From JAGFIY01 sp964499285 (GTDB taxonomy: Bacteria > Bacteroidota > Ignavibacteria > Ignavibacteriales > Melioribacteraceae): 22,511 nt of DNA. The position numbers were made by a program, and so were the translations under genes. Shown here one piece after another: positions 15,135-22,511 of this stretch (its first letter is position 1; each line of letters starts with the position of its first letter). The notes under the pieces are model-generated. The model saw nothing but the letters and a program-made list of their open reading frames with translations, had not been told where the DNA came from and did no database searches. The stretch spans positions 1 to 22,511 of the forward strand of contig CAZCLA010000044.1 of assembly GCA_964499285.1 (NCBI GenBank). The letters run 5' to 3'.

Positions 15135-18100
15135 TCAATTACCCATTTGGGTTAAATTTCCCTCAAACATAATTTTGGTTCCTTGTTCAGGCGCCGAAGT
15201 TATTTCAATCTTACCATTTAACTTTTCTGCCCTATGCTTCATGTTTTTTAATCCATAGCCTTCCGAAGAATCGGACGGTATAAATCCTTTTCCGTCATCT
15301 TCTAATGTTAAAGTTAATAAATTATCTTTCAGCGAAGCGGTAAAAATCACACTGCCGGCAACGGAATATTTTATTGAATTGTTCAGAGCTTCTTTGAAGA
15401 TAAATATTAATGCTCTCCTTGCATGCATCGGCATACTGATTTTTTCGAAGAAATCTTCGATGCCGTTAACTTTAAATTTTATCTCGGTCATTTCAAACAT
15501 TGAGTTTCCAAAATCCTCGATTCGTTTCAGCATATCGAACAAAGAATCTTTCCCAACATCCAAAACCCACAGAAAATCTCTCATTCCGAAAGAGAGTTCT
15601 TTTGTGTTTTCTTGTATCTTATCCAAATAGCTTTTAAGCTCAAAATCTCCCGCTGTTTTTCTTTGCGCCAGAGTTGTAAACAGGTTTATTTTTGTTATTT
15701 TATTACCTGCTTCGTCATGAAAATCTTGTGATATTTTTGTTCTCACCTTTTTTCTTTCTTCACTTTTAGCTGCTTCAATTTTTTTCTCTATCTCCAAAGC
15801 TCTTTTGTATTTCCGTTCGCGGGTCCAAAGAAGAAATATGAATCCTGATATTACTAAACTTGCATATAATAGATAAGCCCACCAAGTTTTCCAAGGCGGC
15901 GGATTAATAATCAATTTTATGGAAGCGCCTTCGTTGCCCCCAACTCCGGTTTTATTTGCAGCTTTCACCCGGAAAGTATATTCACCGTCATCAAGATTTG
16001 TAAAAGTAGCATATCTAATCTTGCCCGCATTCACCCAATCTTTCTGAAATCCCTCAAGAATATACAAATATGAATTTTTATCCGGTTCGTCAAAATTCAA
16101 CGCCGAAAAACCTAAAGTTATCATATTATCCATATACGAAAATTCTATAACATCGGTATATAAAATGCTTTTTGTAAGTATTGAGTTTGTTTTAAGCGGT
16201 TCATTGAATAATTTAATCTCGTTTATCACAACCGGGGGAGGCAGGTGGTTTTCAAATAGACTATCCGGGTGAAATTTAATAAAGCCGCCGATACCTCCGA
16301 AATATATATGTCCGTATTTTCCCACTTCAACCGTACCCGCATTAAACTCATTCAAATTAATGCCGGATGAAATTTCATAATTTGTGAAACTTTCGTCCTC
16401 GAGTGAAAAACGGGATAATCCTTTATTGGTACTTAACCAAAAACTGTTTTCATTATGCCGGGCGATTGCATAAATAGAATTATTAGGTAAGCCGTTGTTT
16501 ATGTTGTATATCTTTATATCGTTCACATTGATTACAGCAGATTTTTCTAAAGAATAGTCGAGAGAAAGTTTTAACAATCCATTATTAGTGCCGATCAATA
16601 ATGTGTTAGCATCCGGACGAAGAAAATAGAAAAACATTAGTTTGCTTATTTTTTCCCAATACTGCATTTCCAAATTGAGTTTAATGAATTCAAGTTCAAA
16701 CGTTTCTGTTAACTTTCCCAAAACTATAGAATTGTTTGTGACAAGCCATAATTCATTATGCTCATGACTGAAGCAAGAAATTATCTTATCTTTCTGTTCA
16801 TTGCTGAAAGTGTATTTATAGTTTTTAACGCGCAACAGCCCGTTTTCCACCGAGATTAGATCAATCCCCGATTGATAAGTTCTCGCTACAAATTTATTAG
16901 GAGCGTGAAAAAACAGATCGTAATAATAGATTGAAGTTAATTCGGAATTTTGGGAAGTGAAATTTTCAAATTTAATTTCGCCCGTTGCATTGTTTTTTAT
17001 TTTGAATATTCCATTAAAAGTCGAAAACCAAATATTGTTATCAAAATCTTCTTCAATCCTTAATATTTGATTTGTGCTAAGACCATTATTTCCGGTAGTA
17101 ATTCTTTCAACTTTATATTGACCGCCGCTTAAAGACGTAATTTTATTGATACCGGAGCCATAGCTTGAAGCCCATATTGTTCCGTTTGAATCCTCTTTTA
17201 TTCCGAAGATATCGCCGCCAATAATTGAGTTATCGTTTTTCGGGTTATTAATAAAAGTTTGAAAATTTTTTGAGGAAGGTGAAAATCTAAAAAGACCTTT
17301 ATCCGACGCAATCCATAGATTACTGCTTTCGTCAAGAAGTAAATCGTTAATGCCGGATGGTTGTAGCGGCTCTCGCTTTTTGTTAAAAAGACGAACATCC
17401 GAAATTGTACTATCATGCAGATTCAGCACCGATAATCCGTTATATGTTCCAATAAAAATTTGCTCGTCGTTCATTGTTATCTTGCTTATATAATCATGAG
17501 CTAATCGGTTTTCATGTCGTTGTGTATTGAATATTCGCTTTACTGAAGGAAATTTTTTATTGTTCAGTTCTAACTCTATCAAGCCTTCCGAAAAAGTTCC
17601 TACCCAGAGTAAATTATCTTGACAATAAATTGATCTAATTGCGCTGCTTTTAATATCGAAATTTTCGTTATCATTCAAATAGAAATGTTCGAACTTGTTT
17701 TCATTTGAATTATATCGGGTTAGACTTCCAACGTCTTTACCAGATAATTTGTCTTTCGCTTGAAGCGCCAGCCAAATGAAATTATTTTCATCTTCCTTAA
17801 TATCCATTACACTTGAAGATATAATTGAAAGTGAATCGGGATAGATTGTTGTAATTACTCTCCTAAATTTAACGGAAGAAATTTCACCATTATAATCTAC
17901 CGCAATGTTTAAACCAGTTGATGTCCCCACAAAAATCTCTCCGAGTGAAGACTCAAACAAAGAAAAAATCAAGGAGTTATTCAGCGAAGAGGAATCGTTT
18001 TCCGATGAATTAAATGAGTGAAAAATCTCTCTTATCGGATCATAAATTGATAATCCATTACGCGTGCCAACCCAAATTTTATCGCGGCTGTCCTGCATTA

Positions 18101-18365
18101 ATGCAGTAATGAAATTATGACATAAGCTGTTGGAGTCAAGCGGGTCATTAAAAAAATGATCGAAAGAATAACCATCAAAACGATTCAATCCGTCTTCCGT
18201 CCCGATCCATATAAATCCAAAATTATCTTGCAGAAGCGCTGTCGGAACTGATTGTGAAATGCCGTCCTCAACAGTATATTCATTAACCAATAATTCTCCC
18301 TTTTGCGAGAAAACAAGATTTGTAAATATTAAGAAGAAAATCGCAGAAAGAATTACCTTTGACAT
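15135..18365 (-). CDS. Periplasmic propeller sensor histidine kinase (Reg_prop, Y_Y_Y, HisKA_3)
   Basis: 1076 aa. Signal peptide (1-20, ending LVFSQ), then a long two-component-regulator propeller: repeats such as LLQDNFGFIWIGTEDGLNRFDGYSF, LMQDSRDKIWVGTRNGLSIYD, IKEDSNGTIWASSYGSGINKI and ARHNENSFWLSTNKGLSRFS fill about residues 28-700. A Y_Y_Y domain follows (about 755-822, LDDGEYTFRVKAANKTG). One transmembrane helix (829-846) leads into a short charged linker and a HisKA_3 dimerisation domain with ISQDFHDEAGNKI (phospho-His H883). The HATPase has EALNNSIKYS (N-box, about 992-1001), DDGKGF (1023-1028) and GYGLKNM (1036-1042). The architecture is like the sensor half of hybrid two-component systems that regulate glycan loci in Bacteroidota, but the regulator is a separate NarL protein. 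The ligand is unknown. No Shine-Dalgarno is visible at the start. Confidence 0.96.
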   Translation of the reverse strand: MSKVILSAIFFLIFTNLVFSQKGELLVNEYTVEDGISQSVPTALLQDNFGFIWIGTEDGLNRFDGYSFDHFFNDPLDSNSLCHNFITALMQDSRDKIWVGTRNGLSIYDPIREIFHSFNSSENDSSSLNNSLIFSLFESSLGEIFVGTSTGLNIAVDYNGEISSVKFRRVITTIYPDSLSIISSSVMDIKEDENNFIWLALQAKDKLSGKDVGSLTRYNSNENKFEHFYLNDNENFDIKSSAIRSIYCQDNLLWVGTFSEGLIELELNNKKFPSVKRIFNTQRHENRLAHDYISKITMNDEQIFIGTYNGLSVLNLHDSTISDVRLFNKKREPLQPSGINDLLLDESSNLWIASDKGLFRFSPSSKNFQTFINNPKNDNSIIGGDIFGIKEDSNGTIWASSYGSGINKITSLSGGQYKVERITTGNNGLSTNQILRIEEDFDNNIWFSTFNGIFKIKNNATGEIKFENFTSQNSELTSIYYYDLFFHAPNKFVARTYQSGIDLISVENGLLRVKNYKYTFSNEQKDKIISCFSHEHNELWLVTNNSIVLGKLTETFELEFIKLNLEMQYWEKISKLMFFYFLRPDANTLLIGTNNGLLKLSLDYSLEKSAVINVNDIKIYNINNGLPNNSIYAIARHNENSFWLSTNKGLSRFSLEDESFTNYEISSGINLNEFNAGTVEVGKYGHIYFGGIGGFIKFHPDSLFENHLPPPVVINEIKLFNEPLKTNSILTKSILYTDVIEFSYMDNMITLGFSALNFDEPDKNSYLYILEGFQKDWVNAGKIRYATFTNLDDGEYTFRVKAANKTGVGGNEGASIKLIINPPPWKTWWAYLLYASLVISGFIFLLWTRERKYKRALEIEKKIEAAKSEERKKVRTKISQDFHDEAGNKITKINLFTTLAQRKTAGDFELKSYLDKIQENTKELSFGMRDFLWVLDVGKDSLFDMLKRIEDFGNSMFEMTEIKFKVNGIEDFFEKISMPMHARRALIFIFKEALNNSIKYSVAGSVIFTASLKDNLLTLTLEDDGKGFIPSDSSEGYGLKNMKHRAEKLNGKIEITSAPEQGTKIMFEGNLTQMGN

Positions 18366-18496
18366 AGAAGAACACGCCTATGTGAGACATCTCGCCCTAA
18401 TTTAGAAATATTATTCGACACATAAAACATAAATTGTTCTATTGTTTCTTTCATCCTACTTTTAAGCTATATTTGATTTGATAACGACTTGAACAA
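18366..18496. promoter_or_regulatory. Divergent promoter region between sensor kinase and AraC-type gene
   Basis: 131 AT-rich bases between two divergent genes must hold both promoters. No clear consensus box, palindrome or ribosome site could be singled out. Confidence 0.5.
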
Positions 18497-19390
18497 ATGC
18501 CGAATAGAAAAGACATACCGATAAAAAGTTATTCCCACGAGAGAAAAGACGGTCTTCCGTTTACTCTCAAAACGATGGAGGAAATCTATGATGTTTCAGA
18601 GGGAAAAACCGATGTTCCTCACAGGCATGATTACTACACGGTTGTTTGGGTAATTGAAGCAGAAGGACTTCATCACATTGATTTTATTGATTACAAGCTT
18701 GATACAAATCAAGTTTATTTCATCCATCCAGAACAGGTTCATGCAATTTCTCTTAATAAGCGCCCAAGAGGAATTGTACTTACATTCACTTCAGATTTTT
18801 TAATTGAAAGCGGAATTGATGAAAAATTTGTGCTTGATCTTAAACTTTTTGAAAGTTGTACAAATAATCCGCCGATAGAAATTGGAGCGACAATCGGAAA
18901 CAGGTTGAATTTAATAGTTGAACAGCTCAATTATGAAATCAAAAAATTGGATTCGTACAACTATGCTGCAATCGGTTCGCTTCTTAAATTATTTTTGATA
19001 GAATGTTACAGATCGAGCGATGAGGAAAAGAACAGAAAGAAATTACGGCTGGCGGGAAGTATTGATTTGGTAAGCCGTTTCAAATCACTAGTTGAATCAA
19101 ACTTCAAGAAAATGCAGAAAGTAAAAGATTATGCTGCAATGCTGGTTGTAACACCAAACTATCTAAACGAAGTTATTTCACAAGCAACCGGTAAATCGGC
19201 AAAAGAGTACATTCAGGATAGAATTATTCTCGAAGCAAAAAGATTGATTGTATTCTCGGAACTGAACCTCAAACAAATTGCTTTCGAACTTGGTTATGAG
19301 GATTATGCTTATTTCAGCAGGGTATTTAAAAACCACCAAAAAATAACTTTCAGCCGTTACGAAAAAACTAACCGTAAAAAGTACAACTAA
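18497..19390 (+). CDS. AraC-family transcriptional regulator
   Basis: 297 aa. The N-terminal cupin-like sensing domain (about 30-140) shows VPHRHDYYTVVWVIEAEGLHHIDF and QVYFIHPEQVHAI, a layout common to AraC-type proteins. The C-terminal double helix-turn-helix (about 195-297) includes VKDYAAMLVVTPNYLNEVISQATGKSAKEYIQDRIILEAKRL and then LKQIAFELGYEDYAYFSRVFKNH, the classic AraC signature ending in FSRYEK. It is divergent from the sensor kinase and 74 bp before the pirin-like gene, which it may control. Ligand and targets are not evident. Confidence 0.94.
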   Translation: MPNRKDIPIKSYSHERKDGLPFTLKTMEEIYDVSEGKTDVPHRHDYYTVVWVIEAEGLHHIDFIDYKLDTNQVYFIHPEQVHAISLNKRPRGIVLTFTSDFLIESGIDEKFVLDLKLFESCTNNPPIEIGATIGNRLNLIVEQLNYEIKKLDSYNYAAIGSLLKLFLIECYRSSDEEKNRKKLRLAGSIDLVSRFKSLVESNFKKMQKVKDYAAMLVVTPNYLNEVISQATGKSAKEYIQDRIILEAKRLIVFSELNLKQIAFELGYEDYAYFSRVFKNHQKITFSRYEKTNRKKYN

Positions 19391-19464
19391 TTCCTTCGTT
19401 TCTCCATTTAATACCTTGTATCTTATTTTTACTTTTGTTTTGTAAAATCAAAATAGGAGAAACG

Positions 19465-20178
19465 ATGAAAAAGGTAATTCATAGATCAAGCGAACGAGGT
19501 TTTTTTGATCACGGATGGTTGAAGACAAATCATTCATTTAGTTTCGCAAGTTATCATAATCCGGAGAAAACCCGATTCGGTGTACTTCGAGTGTTGAATG
19601 ATGACATAATCGAAGCAGGTGCCGGTTTCGGAACTCATCCGCATGAGAATATGGAAATAATCTCTATTCCGATTTACGGCTCGCTTGCCCATAAGGACAG
19701 CACAGGCAACGAAGAAAAAATAAGCGGCAGCGAAGTTCAGGTTATGTCTGCAGGAACCGGAATTTTTCACTCAGAATATAACGGCTCTGATACCGAAGAC
19801 GCTAACTTCCTTCAACTTTGGATTTTTCCCGACAAGAAAGGGCACAAACCGCGTTACGATCAAAAAAGTTTTGATATAAGTGAACGAACAAATAGTTTTC
19901 AACTTATTGTTGGACCAAAAGATTTTGACAAAGAGGCTCTTTGGATAAATCAAAATGCATATGTATCGCTAATCAATCTTGAAAAATCCAAAGAAATAAA
20001 TTATGATCTTTATGATAATAACAACGGAGTTTACATTTTCATTATTGAAGGAAGTCTAGATATTGAGGGCGATGCAATTAACCGACGCGATGCAATTGGA
20101 ATTTCAAACAGCAAAAATATTAAAATAGAAGCAAATGATAACGCTGAAATTTTATTGATAGAAATACCGATGAATTAA
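19465..20178 (+). CDS. Pirin-like bicupin protein (YhaK-type)
   Basis: 237 aa from the ATG at 19465. An in-frame ATG lies 10 codons earlier, but AGGAGA sits 6 bases before the chosen ATG, and family proteins start MKKVI-like at this point. Pirin N-terminal motifs: RGFFDHGWLKTNHSFSFASYHNPEKTRFGVLRVLNDD (11-47), GTHPHENMEI (56-65) and AGTGIFHSEYN (96-106). Metal ligands H58, H60, H102 and E104 correspond to those in metal-bound pirins. Known roles of the family include quercetinase activity and redox sensing, so a precise job cannot be assigned. The nitroreductase follows after 10 bp, suggesting a small redox or xenobiotic-response operon. Confidence 0.93.
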   Translation: MKKVIHRSSERGFFDHGWLKTNHSFSFASYHNPEKTRFGVLRVLNDDIIEAGAGFGTHPHENMEIISIPIYGSLAHKDSTGNEEKISGSEVQVMSAGTGIFHSEYNGSDTEDANFLQLWIFPDKKGHKPRYDQKSFDISERTNSFQLIVGPKDFDKEALWINQNAYVSLINLEKSKEINYDLYDNNNGVYIFIIEGSLDIEGDAINRRDAIGISNSKNIKIEANDNAEILLIEIPMN

Positions 20179-20188
20179 GGAGAGAAAA

Positions 20189-20758
20189 ATGAGAACTGTA
20201 AATCCTGATTATGAAATTGTCGAGTTGATTAAAAAGCGATGGAGTCCGCGGGCTTTCTCCGAAAAAAGTGTGGAAGAAGAAACGTTAAAAAGATTATTCG
20301 AAGCAGCACGCTGGGCGCCCTCCTCTTTTAATGAGCAGCCATGGCGTTTTATTGCTATAAGAAAAGAGAATAAAGAAGAATTTGAAAAAGTGCGTTCCGT
20401 GCTTACCGGCAGAAACCCGGAGTGGGCAGGAGGTGCCGCAGTTTTTATACTCACTATGGCAAAGAAAACATTGTCACGAAACGGAAAACCAAACAGACAT
20501 GCTCTTCATGACCTTGGTTTGGCTGTTGGGAACCTTTCTGTTCAAGCGGCGGAGATGAATTTGTATCTTCATCAACTTGGAGGATTTAACAGCAATGCGG
20601 CAAGAGATATATTTTCTATCGATGATGATTTTGAACTATCAACAATAATTGCATTAGGTTATCTAGGTGATCCCGAAATACTGCCGGATGATCTCCGTCA
20701 AAAAGAGTTCGGTGAAAGTAAAAGAAAACCGATCACAGAATTTGCTGAGATAAGATAA
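20189..20758 (+). CDS. Nitroreductase family FMN protein
   Basis: 189 aa, in the size range of compact family members. Family features: KKRWSPRAFSEKSVEEETLKRLFEAARWAPSSFNEQPWRF (15-54), with the Arg/Ser positions that hold the FMN phosphate and the SSFNEQPW loop; HALHDLGLAVGNLSVQA; and IIALGYLGDP near the C-terminus. It would reduce nitro compounds, quinones or similar substrates with NAD(P)H. A good GGAG site precedes the ATG, and it lies 10 bp after the pirin gene, probably co-transcribed. Its stop codon abuts the stop of the convergent MscS gene with no bases between. Confidence 0.94.
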   Translation: MRTVNPDYEIVELIKKRWSPRAFSEKSVEEETLKRLFEAARWAPSSFNEQPWRFIAIRKENKEEFEKVRSVLTGRNPEWAGGAAVFILTMAKKTLSRNGKPNRHALHDLGLAVGNLSVQAAEMNLYLHQLGGFNSNAARDIFSIDDDFELSTIIALGYLGDPEILPDDLRQKEFGESKRKPITEFAEIR

Positions 20759-21643
20759 TTATTCGCTCTTATTTTCAACAAGTACGGGCAATTTACCGGA
20801 GCGAACATGCAAATCCCTTTGAGGAAAGGGAATTTCAATTTTGTTCTCTCGAAACTTTTTAACTATCGCAACATTAATTGCCGACTTAACCGCTAAATGT
20901 AATTTCGGTTCACTAACCCAAACTCTCAGTGTTAAACTCCAGGATGAATCGCCGAATTCGTTAAAGTGAACAACCGGCTTCGGTTCTTTCAATACATCTT
21001 TGTTCTCTTCGGCAACTTCATATAGTGATCTGAGAACGAGTTCGAGATTAGATGAATACGAAACTCCAACATTGATGTTGACCCTTAATTTCGGATCACC
21101 GTGCGACCAATTTATTACAGTACCGGAAATAAACTCCGAGTTTGGGACAATGATGGAAATATTATCAACAGATCTTATTGTTGTTGCTCTTATCGTAATA
21201 TCGGTAACATCACCTTGAATATCGTTCACGGTAATTCTGTCCCCAACTTTAATCGGTCTTTCGAACAAGAGAATGATTCCTGAGATAAAATTTGAAGTTA
21301 TATTTTGAAGACCAAAACCGATGCCCACGGATAAAAATCCAAGTACAACCGCAAGTCCGCTTAAATCGATCCCAATAAATTGAAATGCTATTAATACGCC
21401 GATAAAAAGAATTATATAATTTGTGATTTTCCCCAGCGTAAATTGAAGACCTTTATCCAAGCTTGTACGTTTAAGAAAAATTTTGAGCAGCTTGTAACGG
21501 ATTATTTTTGATAAAACAATGAACCCGACAATTATGCCGATAAAGATGAGAACAGATAAAAGTGAAATAGGAGTATTGTTTACTTCAAAAAGCGAGTAAT
21601 GAAGAATATCGTTAATATTTTCCTTCAAATCGGTTGTGTTCAT
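20759..21643 (-). CDS. MscS-family mechanosensitive channel
   Basis: 294 aa with three N-terminal membrane helices (about 25-47, 69-87 and 89-118). The pore helix and following beta domain are unmistakable: LSGLAVVLGFLSVGIGFGLQNITSNFISGIILLFERPIKVGDRITVNDIQGDV, then RSVDNISIIVPNSEFISGTVINWSHGDPKLRVNINVGVSYSS. It releases small solutes from the inner membrane under osmotic downshock. The minus-strand start lacks a Shine-Dalgarno and is overlapped by a 7-codon ORF. The gene is convergent with the nitroreductase and divergent from the bacterioferritin. Confidence 0.95.
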   Translation of the reverse strand: MNTTDLKENINDILHYSLFEVNNTPISLLSVLIFIGIIVGFIVLSKIIRYKLLKIFLKRTSLDKGLQFTLGKITNYIILFIGVLIAFQFIGIDLSGLAVVLGFLSVGIGFGLQNITSNFISGIILLFERPIKVGDRITVNDIQGDVTDITIRATTIRSVDNISIIVPNSEFISGTVINWSHGDPKLRVNINVGVSYSSNLELVLRSLYEVAEENKDVLKEPKPVVHFNEFGDSSWSLTLRVWVSEPKLHLAVKSAINVAIVKKFRENKIEIPFPQRDLHVRSGKLPVLVENKSE

Positions 21644-21930
21644 AGGCTTTTCATAATTTTCATAAATATATCAAATCTTTAAGAATGTATCGCAAAACTA
21701 AATTTGATACGTAAAATATAATAGAAATATGAATTTTATTAGAACTATTTTTAACGAAATGCAAAAGTCTATTTTTATTTTCTTTTCTAACTGCAAATTC
21801 GCCAAGCTTTTTTGGGAACTGCCGTAGAAAAGTCAGTCACACTCAGGTTGTCTCTTAAAAAAGAGTTCGTTAACCACATTTTTTGTAAATTTACATTCAA
21901 GAGTTTTTTCGATAAAAACGGAGACAAAAT
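21644..21930. other. Divergent intergenic region between mscS and bacterioferritin
   Basis: 287 AT-rich bases with no gene. It holds a 12-bp palindrome at 21884-21895, a small CTCTT/AAGAG hairpin at 21852-21865 and a GGAG ribosome site at 21920-21923 for the bacterioferritin. Both genes must be transcribed from here. Confidence 0.6.
21884..21895. promoter_or_regulatory. Palindrome TGTAAATTTACA upstream of bacterioferritin
   Basis: A perfect 12-bp palindrome, 36-47 bases before the bacterioferritin ATG, in promoter position. It could be an operator for an iron- or redox-responsive regulator. It is not a recognisable Fur or Rex consensus and is only AT-rich in composition, so chance cannot be ruled out. 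Confidence 0.4.
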
Positions 21931-22428
21931 ATGTACGAAAAAAGTATTGAATTATTGAACAAAGCTGTTGCCGATGAACTTTCGGCTGTTCACCAGTATA
22001 TGTATTTCCATTTTCACTGCGACGATCAAGGCTATGATCTGCTTGCTAATTTGTTTAGGAAAATTGCCATAACCGAAATGACCCATGTTGAAAAACTTGC
22101 CGAAAGAATTTTATTTTTAAAAGGCGATGTAGAAATGGAACTTGAAGATCCAGTTGAAAAAATTCAAGATGTAGCCAAGATGCTGGAAAAAGCTGCATCT
22201 ATGGAACATAGTTCTATGATCGAATACAACAAATGGGCAAACGAGTGTGCGCAAAACGCTGATTCTGTATCAAAAAAAATATTTGAAGATTTGGTTGCCG
22301 ATGAAGAAGGACACTACAACATCTTTGACGATGAAATTGAAAACCTCAAAAAATTCGGCGACAACTACCTTGCTCTTCAATCTATCGAACGAAGCAAAAG
22401 CAATTCAACTTCAGGTTCTGCAGAATAA
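21931..22428 (+). CDS. bfr: Bacterioferritin
   Basis: 165 aa, close to the usual 155-160. Four-helix ferritin fold with ferroxidase ligands at the expected spacings: E16 (NKAVADELSAVHQYMYF), E49 and H52 (ITEMTHVEKLAERILFLKG), E92 (ASMEHSSMIEYN), and E125 and H128 (LVADEEGHYNIF). M50 sits in the place of the haem-ligating methionine of classical bacterioferritin (Met52 in E. coli), supporting Bfr rather than plain ferritin. It stores iron and consumes peroxide or oxygen. The C-terminus (NYLALQSIE, then a Ser-rich tail) also resembles Bfr. The ribosome site GGAG lies 7 bases upstream. It appears monocistronic, with a hairpin following. Confidence 0.93.
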   Translation: MYEKSIELLNKAVADELSAVHQYMYFHFHCDDQGYDLLANLFRKIAITEMTHVEKLAERILFLKGDVEMELEDPVEKIQDVAKMLEKAASMEHSSMIEYNKWANECAQNADSVSKKIFEDLVADEEGHYNIFDDEIENLKKFGDNYLALQSIERSKSNSTSGSAE

Positions 22429-22435
22429 TTTTAAT

Positions 22436-22459
22436 CCCCGGAAGATTCTGCTTCCGGGG
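22436..22459 (+). terminator. Probable terminator hairpin after bacterioferritin
   Basis: CCCCGGAAG and CTTCCGGGG form a perfect 9-bp stem with loop ATTCTG, 7 bases after the stop codon. A T-rich but broken tract (tagtgtaaaaagtttt) follows, so it is a terminator with a weak U-tract or simply a transcript-end stabiliser. Confidence 0.65.
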
Positions 22460-22511
22460 TAGTGTAAAAAGTTTTGTGTAAATGGTTAAAGCAGAGGTTG
22501 AAGCTAAGCGG

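Noticed and set aside
1..22511. CRISPR arrays, transposases, tRNA or rRNA genes, phage or defence genes
   Set aside because: None were found on reading either strand: no regular spaced repeats, no integrase or transposase motifs, no cloverleaf-like sequence.

Overview
The window looks like a piece of an AT-rich genome from the Bacteroidota/Chlorobi group, most likely Ignavibacteria (Melioribacter-like). The evidence is a type IX secretion C-terminal sorting domain of the 'NYPNPFNPST...' kind, a periplasmic propeller sensor kinase with a Y_Y_Y domain, a DUF4892-like OmpA-family lipid/peptidoglycan protein and weak or absent Shine-Dalgarno sequences at several starts. This placement is inferred from protein style only. 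The sequence is a draft scaffold with two 100-N gaps (3312-3411 and 9265-9364).

Region 1 (about 1-10518, minus strand) is one tight run of eight genes read from right to left: an MFS sugar transporter, a ROK sugar kinase, a secreted GH47 alpha-mannosidase, a sodium/solute symporter, a GH92 alpha-mannosidase lipoprotein, a cytoplasmic GH130 mannoside phosphorylase, a secreted CBM9-like protein, and type I mannose-6-phosphate isomerase (cut by the window start). Spacers are 1-24 bp or short overlaps. Together they make a coherent route for taking apart alpha-mannose-capped, beta-mannose-cored glycans such as high-mannose N-glycans. The two alpha-mannosidases would trim mannose outside the cytoplasm. 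Mannose and the core disaccharide would be imported by the symporter and the MFS carrier. GH130 would phosphorolyse the core, and the ROK kinase plus ManA would turn mannose into fructose-6-phosphate. No SusC/SusD pair and no endo-glycosidase is present in the window. Upstream of the first gene, three phased copies of a TAACA(A)TAYTTT-like element (22-23 bp period) are the best candidate operator.

Region 2 (10519-14462): a 368-bp intergenic stretch ends in a strong UUCG-loop terminator belonging to the next operon. That operon (minus strand) holds a T9SS-sorted beta-propeller-like exported protein, a small four-helix membrane protein and an OmpA-family protein. Its upstream region carries a near-perfect 16-bp direct repeat, an 8-bp-stem hairpin and twin TGAATTCA palindromes.

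Region 3 (14463-18365, minus): a two-component system. The sensor is a very large periplasmic propeller/Y_Y_Y histidine kinase of the HisKA_3 type and the partner is a NarL/LuxR-type response regulator.

Region 4 (18497-22511): a divergent AraC-type regulator, a pirin-like protein and a nitroreductase on the plus strand; a convergent MscS channel on the minus strand; and a bacterioferritin on the plus strand with a palindrome upstream and a 9-bp-stem hairpin downstream. Apart from the pirin-nitroreductase pair these look like ordinary stress and housekeeping functions.
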